Of a stretch of 8,229 nucleotides of DNA, positions 6,901 through 8,229 are shown in pieces. The stretch is from Syntrophothermus sp. UBA1445 (lineage in GTDB: Bacteria; Bacillota; Syntrophomonadia; Syntrophomonadales; DTU052): positions 3,214 through 11,442 of the forward strand of contig DCTH01000217.1 in NCBI GenBank assembly GCA_002329495.1, written 5' to 3'. The stretch's first letter is position 1; each line of letters opens with the position of its first letter. The position numbers and the translations under genes are program-made. The notes beneath the pieces were generated by a model. The model ran no database searches and was not told where the DNA came from. It was given only the letters and a program-made list of their open reading frames with translations.

Positions 6901-8229
6901 ATGTGATGGCCAACCCGCAGTTTGGCTGCCTGGTGTCCGAACTGGGCACCGGGTACACCTGGTGGAGAAACAGCCGGGAATTTAAATTGACCCCCTGGTC
7001 CAATGACCCGGTACTGGACTACCCGGGAGAGATGTGTTACCTGCGGGATGAGGACAGCGGGGAACTGTGGTCGGCCACTCCTTTTGGGGCCCAGGCCCAT
7101 CCTTACACGGTGACCCATGGCCGGGGTTACACGCGTTTCCGCCATGAGAGGCACGGGATCAGCCAGGAGATGACCGTCCTGGTGCCCCCTGCTGACCCGG
7201 TAAAAGTGCTTAAACTGCGGTTGCAGAACCGGACCAAGGAAGAGCGGCACCTCTCGGTCACCTACTACGTGGAGTGGGTCCTGGGGGTACGGCGTCAGGA
7301 AAACGCAGCTTTCGTTATAACTGAATGGGATGAATCGGCCCGAATCATGCTGGCTCACAACACTTATCAGGAGACATTCCGGGACGGCTTTGCCTTTCTG
7401 GGTGTGTTTCCGCAGCCACAAAACGTATCGGGGGCAACTGGAGAACTCTCCTGGACCGCGGACCGGAGTGAATTCCTGGGCCGAAACGGTACCTGGGAAT
7501 CTCCGGAAGCGATGGCCCGGGAGCGTTTGTCCGACCGGACCGGCGCGTTCCACGAATCCTGTGGCGCCGTGCAAGCCAAGCTGGTGCTCGCACCCGACGC
7601 GGAACGTACAGTTTACATCCTGCTGGGCTGTGAACACTCTCCAGAGGCCGCAGTCGAGCTGGCGCAGAAGTATCGGGTAATGGAAACTTGTGACCAGGCA
7701 TTCGAAGAGGTCAAAGAACTGTGGACTGAGGTTCTTGATCAGATTACTGTCAAGACGCCTTCCCGGGAAATGGATGTCCTGCTTAACACCTGGCTGCTTT
7801 ACCAGACCATCGCCTGCCGGATGTGGGGCCGATCCGGCTTCTACCAGGCAGGAGGCGCCTATGGATTCCGGGATCAACTACAGGACTCGCTGGCGGTACT
7901 CCACTCCCGTCCCGATCTCACCCGGGCGCAGATACTCTTTCACGCCCGGCACCAGTATGAGGAGGGCGATGTCCAGCACTGGTGGCATGAAGAAACCCAC
8001 CGCGGGATTCGCACCCACTTCTCGGATGATTATCTGTGGCTTCCTTACACCGTCGTGCGGTATGTTAACCATACCGGAGACATCGGTATTCTGGAAGAGG
8101 TTGTTCCTTACCTCACCAGTGAGCCGCTGAAGGATGGTGAATATGAACGCTATGAACCGACCCGGGTATCCGACCGGAAGGGTGCCATCATGGAGCACTG
8201 CCTGCGGGCCATCGACAAGGCTCTGGGAC
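963..8229 (+). CDS. Cyclic beta-1,2-glucan synthase (NdvB/Cgs/ChvB family), C-terminus beyond the window
   Basis: One unbroken frame of 2422 codons, still open at the right edge. Family members are about 2800-2900 residues, so the end of the GH94 domain is missing. This inner-membrane enzyme polymerises UDP-glucose into beta-1,2-glucan and closes it into rings. Order seen: helical N-terminal region with EWLLDN (62-67); membrane helices about 402-424 and 430-452; GT84 core about 460-780; further membrane helices between about 809 and 965; GH189-type middle domain from about 980; beta-sandwich regions from about 1475; GH94 domain from about 1945. The ATG at 963 is chosen for its GGAG and because family-like sequence (LRQKAHELALTH) starts right after it; ATG 870 would add 31 residues. 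No frameshift or stop was found. A homologous but linear or altered product cannot be excluded. The gene has its own candidate promoter and no visible partner gene. Confidence 0.95.
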   Translation, partial: MILNNEQLRQKAHELALTHDPYNSSWPSHRLWRDFSEDVKNLRSFLRILQEGSASCSQPAEEWLLDNADFIEEQVLVVKQQLTRSFLKNLPNLRKTGDKRILAICTDYLQHVDGNLDEDSLTTYINSYQQVSVLSIVEAWAIPHMIRVALIRHLARVTEQVRQRREVCTMAEKLLARIESSNLNPEVLKTVLDEAGQEMPLSGSMIVHLIRHLRERADDSLMVRDWLVCMLDEGPESLDQIVSYEYQLQATHQVTTGNLVSSLRNISRWNYQDRFEQISMVEQILSEEAAGVYPLLDFSSRDVLRRRVEKLARRLRVPETLVAKQAVMLADQEYERVVKEQVPCNQALGSHERCTPLPRSSFASYYLLEPEGIKELKQTMKVCGTPRYLPDVQASGHATRSYFLTLAVFMVIALFGFVGWVIGGKPVTAYQWAVILLAALLPASEWAVTATHWLIECVRRPQPLLKYDFSRGIPSEATTMVVIPVIWSTVKEVQTLVSRLELHYLANRDANLHFALLVDLTDSDEEAPAKDRAVNEAARTSIEALNRTYGTPGGSTFNLFQRRRIWNDSEGVWMGWERKRGALVELVELLTGRTDTTCELVVGDAGILPKIRYVITLDADTQLPIESARRMVGAMHLPYNRPRLNKAGTRVVEGYGVLQPCINISHKSALRSRFTSLYSADPGIDPYTFSVSDPYQDGLGQGIFTGKGIFDVNTFAEILCERIPENRVLSHDLLEGGFLRAGLLSDIELIDEYPSTFSSYQKRLHRWVRGDWQLIPWMLRQVHDRRGRLLPVDLSPLVRWQMFDNLRHSLLLPVQFLVLLLGLTVLPGSSGRWAAFIIATISLPLIRQLGSLRRMILRPRSLMAVIGQILVTILTWPFQSVLLLDAIIRTLYRLFISKRHLLEWISAAEVERRNRSGRYPLILHMYGGYGLILIFAVAVIISASPTMMELGLAFCVLWSAAPLAIRWLNKPAESAEGPLAAEDEKDLRNLARGIWNFFEDYVTEKDNWLPPDNIQVEPPNGIAHRTSPTNIGLFLACTLVARDFGFIDTPGLIERLDRTISTIESLEKWRGHLYNWYDTVSLEPLPLPYVSTVDSGNFVGCLITVREGLKEWLEAESENEPSGVAPEAFNFAFAGENAALQETAEAAEDLPDCSVRLVRQHRDWRLMGQELLTRLEALIEGTDFKPLYNRKTKLFHLGYRVSLRENDQVLYDLLASEARLSSFIAIALGHVPVAHWHALGRTMTRVGRRVALLSWSGTMFEYLMPWLFMRTYQDTVWDITYRAVVKRQMEYAHQRGVPFGISESGYYAFDYRMNYQYRAFGVPGLGFKRGLEQDLVVAPYATVLGLPFARQQGIKDLRRMKEMGALGQYGFYEALDFTPERLPENQTSAVIKSYMSHHQGMSLLALANMLLPQKIYERFHRDKRVQAAELLLQERVPAKPKIIKHPAMAYTRKTQLKEVEFGAMREFLDADTPVPEACVLSNGTFTTMVTNSGGGFMRYGGLAVSRWREDPVLDNWGNYIYIRDVTRDVVWSPSFHPCRVPSKEQRIQFSPDRATFMRVDGDVQTSLEICVSPEWNADVRRLTLTNAGNEARIIEVTTFSELVLAPAMADEAHPAFNKLFIKTEYASEVPCLLAWKRPRHENEKPLWAAHTLMITGPALGPIEYETDRASFIGRGRSIAEPQGLRTHLRGAVGSVSDPAFIMRRRLSIEPGDQVQLYAITAVADSRDDVLDIVSRFSGNLVVERAFQLAWNRSQIELRHLHLAAKEAITFQTFAGRVLFHPPLKKRHKQCIMINSLGQSNLWAYGISGDLPIVLVRIEDRTNMQFVVRLLTGHEYLRRMGCSFDLVILNESAGGYQEDLRESLRRAVEHGLERHGAGPGGVFIVNGSQIPDEDKMLLLSSARLVLRADGPSLRAQIKPARQDKLPDLLNPEKTAEASPASPVYKQHELMFFNGWGGFSADGKEYEIILKDNNHLPAPWINVMANPQFGCLVSELGTGYTWWRNSREFKLTPWSNDPVLDYPGEMCYLRDEDSGELWSATPFGAQAHPYTVTHGRGYTRFRHERHGISQEMTVLVPPADPVKVLKLRLQNRTKEERHLSVTYYVEWVLGVRRQENAAFVITEWDESARIMLAHNTYQETFRDGFAFLGVFPQPQNVSGATGELSWTADRSEFLGRNGTWESPEAMARERLSDRTGAFHESCGAVQAKLVLAPDAERTVYILLGCEHSPEAAVELAQKYRVMETCDQAFEEVKELWTEVLDQITVKTPSREMDVLLNTWLLYQTIACRMWGRSGFYQAGGAYGFRDQLQDSLAVLHSRPDLTRAQILFHARHQYEEGDVQHWWHEETHRGIRTHFSDDYLWLPYTVVRYVNHTGDIGILEEVVPYLTSEPLKDGEYERYEPTRVSDRKGAIMEHCLRAIDKALG
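2340..3300 (+). other. GT84 glucosyltransferase core of the glucan synthase
   Basis: Residues about 460-780 of the synthase. It opens with a beta strand MVVIPV (480-485) typical of GT-A folds. Then come an acidic LVDLTDSDEE stretch (517-526), the signature EGVWMGWERKRG (570-581), the DxD motif D618-A-D620 inside YVITLDADTQLP, GYGVLQP (674-680), FTGKGIFDV (704-712), NRVLSHDLLEG (726-736) with the likely catalytic acidic residue in HDLLE, and R763-LH-R766-W767, which fits the (Q/R)xxRW motif of processive glycosyltransferases, followed by VRGDWQ. All expected key residues are present, so this domain looks active. Known role: UDP-glucose-dependent beta-1,2 chain elongation on the cytoplasmic face. 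Exact domain edges are approximate. Confidence 0.88.
3900..5310 (+). other. Middle glycoamylase-like (GH189) cyclisation domain
   Basis: Residues about 980-1450 of the synthase; the GH189 unit may extend into the following beta-sandwich. It starts with the strongly conserved NWLPPDNIQ (1008-1016) and HRTSPTNIG (1025-1033). Then follow LEKWRGHLYNWYDT (1066-1079) and STVDSGNFVG (1091-1100). After an acidic linker come DFKPLYN (1183-1189), LLASEARLSSFIAIA (1214-1228), LLSWSGTMFEYLMP (1248-1261), GVPFGISES (1296-1304), NYQYRAFGVPGLGFKRG (1314-1330) and SHHQGMSLLALANML (1397-1411). This (alpha/alpha)6-type domain is known in a Bacillota homologue (Thermoanaerobacter italicus) to carry out the ring-closing transglycosylation. 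I did not assign the catalytic glutamates; E1303 and E1373 are candidates only. Confidence 0.82.
6795..8229 (+). other. GH94 phosphorylase-like domain, truncated by the window edge
   Basis: Residues about 1945 to 2422. A beta-sandwich comes first, with FFNGWGGFS (1950-1958), WINVMANPQFGCLVSE (1978 onward) and SREFKLTPWSNDPV (2004-2017). The start of the (alpha/alpha)6 barrel follows, with LLYQTIACR (2278-2286), YGFRDQLQD (2300-2308) and HFSDDYLWLP (2352-2361). R2303/D2304 correspond to donor-site residues, and an Asp of the SDD pair (2355/2356) to the general acid, of GH94 phosphorylases by motif position (from memory, not aligned). The downstream GDWND motif typical of the family is not reached. 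Known role: phosphorolytic trimming that sets glucan chain length. An earlier beta-sandwich from about residue 1475, with LSNGTFTTMVTNSGGG, and the GISGDLPI segment (1805-1812) precede it. Confidence 0.85.

Noticed and set aside
6696..7877. 393-codon antisense open frame
   Set aside because: Its codons are the exact reverse complements of the synthase codons, so it stays open simply because the gene uses no TTA, CTA or TCA codons in this stretch. The translation is low in recognisable motifs, and the sense frame is clearly a conserved enzyme.
7690..8130. 146-codon plus-strand frame near the right edge
   Set aside because: It is out of frame with the GH94 motifs FRDQLQD and FSDDYLWL, which are read in the synthase frame across the same bases.

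Overview
The window holds two unrelated, same-strand genes, each cut by a window edge, with about 370 bases of non-coding DNA between them. There are no RNA genes, mobile elements, CRISPR arrays or long repeats that I can see. The DNA is moderately GC-rich. A CoA-transferase of the butyryl-/4-hydroxybutyryl-CoA type suggests a fermenting or syntrophic anaerobe. The strong hairpin-plus-T-run terminator and the GGAG ribosome-binding site would fit Bacillota but also deltaproteobacteria-like groups. The taxon cannot be fixed from this sequence.

Left part (1-593): the C-terminal 197 or so codons of an acetyl-CoA hydrolase/transferase family enzyme. It is closed by TGA TGA and then a textbook intrinsic terminator at 614-647, so it is probably insulated from the next gene.

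Middle (594-962): non-coding. It holds the terminator, two mutually exclusive small hairpins around 704-735, a perfect TATAAT at 882-887 without a good -35, and a GGAG just before the start of the second gene.

Right part (963-8229, continuing beyond the window): a single uninterrupted frame of 2422 codons with no stop, which I translated line by line. It encodes a cyclic beta-1,2-glucan synthase (NdvB/Cgs/ChvB family). The order is: N-terminal helical region, two membrane helices, GT84 glucosyltransferase core with a DxD motif, a block of further membrane helices, the middle glycoamylase-like (GH189) cyclisation domain, beta-sandwich regions, and the start of the GH94 (alpha/alpha)6 phosphorylase domain. 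By family length roughly 400-450 C-terminal residues are missing. All other open frames over this gene, including a 393-codon antisense one, are shadows.

The GT84 part would polymerise UDP-glucose into a beta-1,2 chain on the cytoplasmic face, the GH94 part would trim chain length by phosphorolysis, and the middle domain would close the ring. The CoA-transferase belongs to carbon/energy metabolism and has no evident link to the glucan gene. I found no convincing undescribed system here. The most notable item is the large multi-activity synthase itself.
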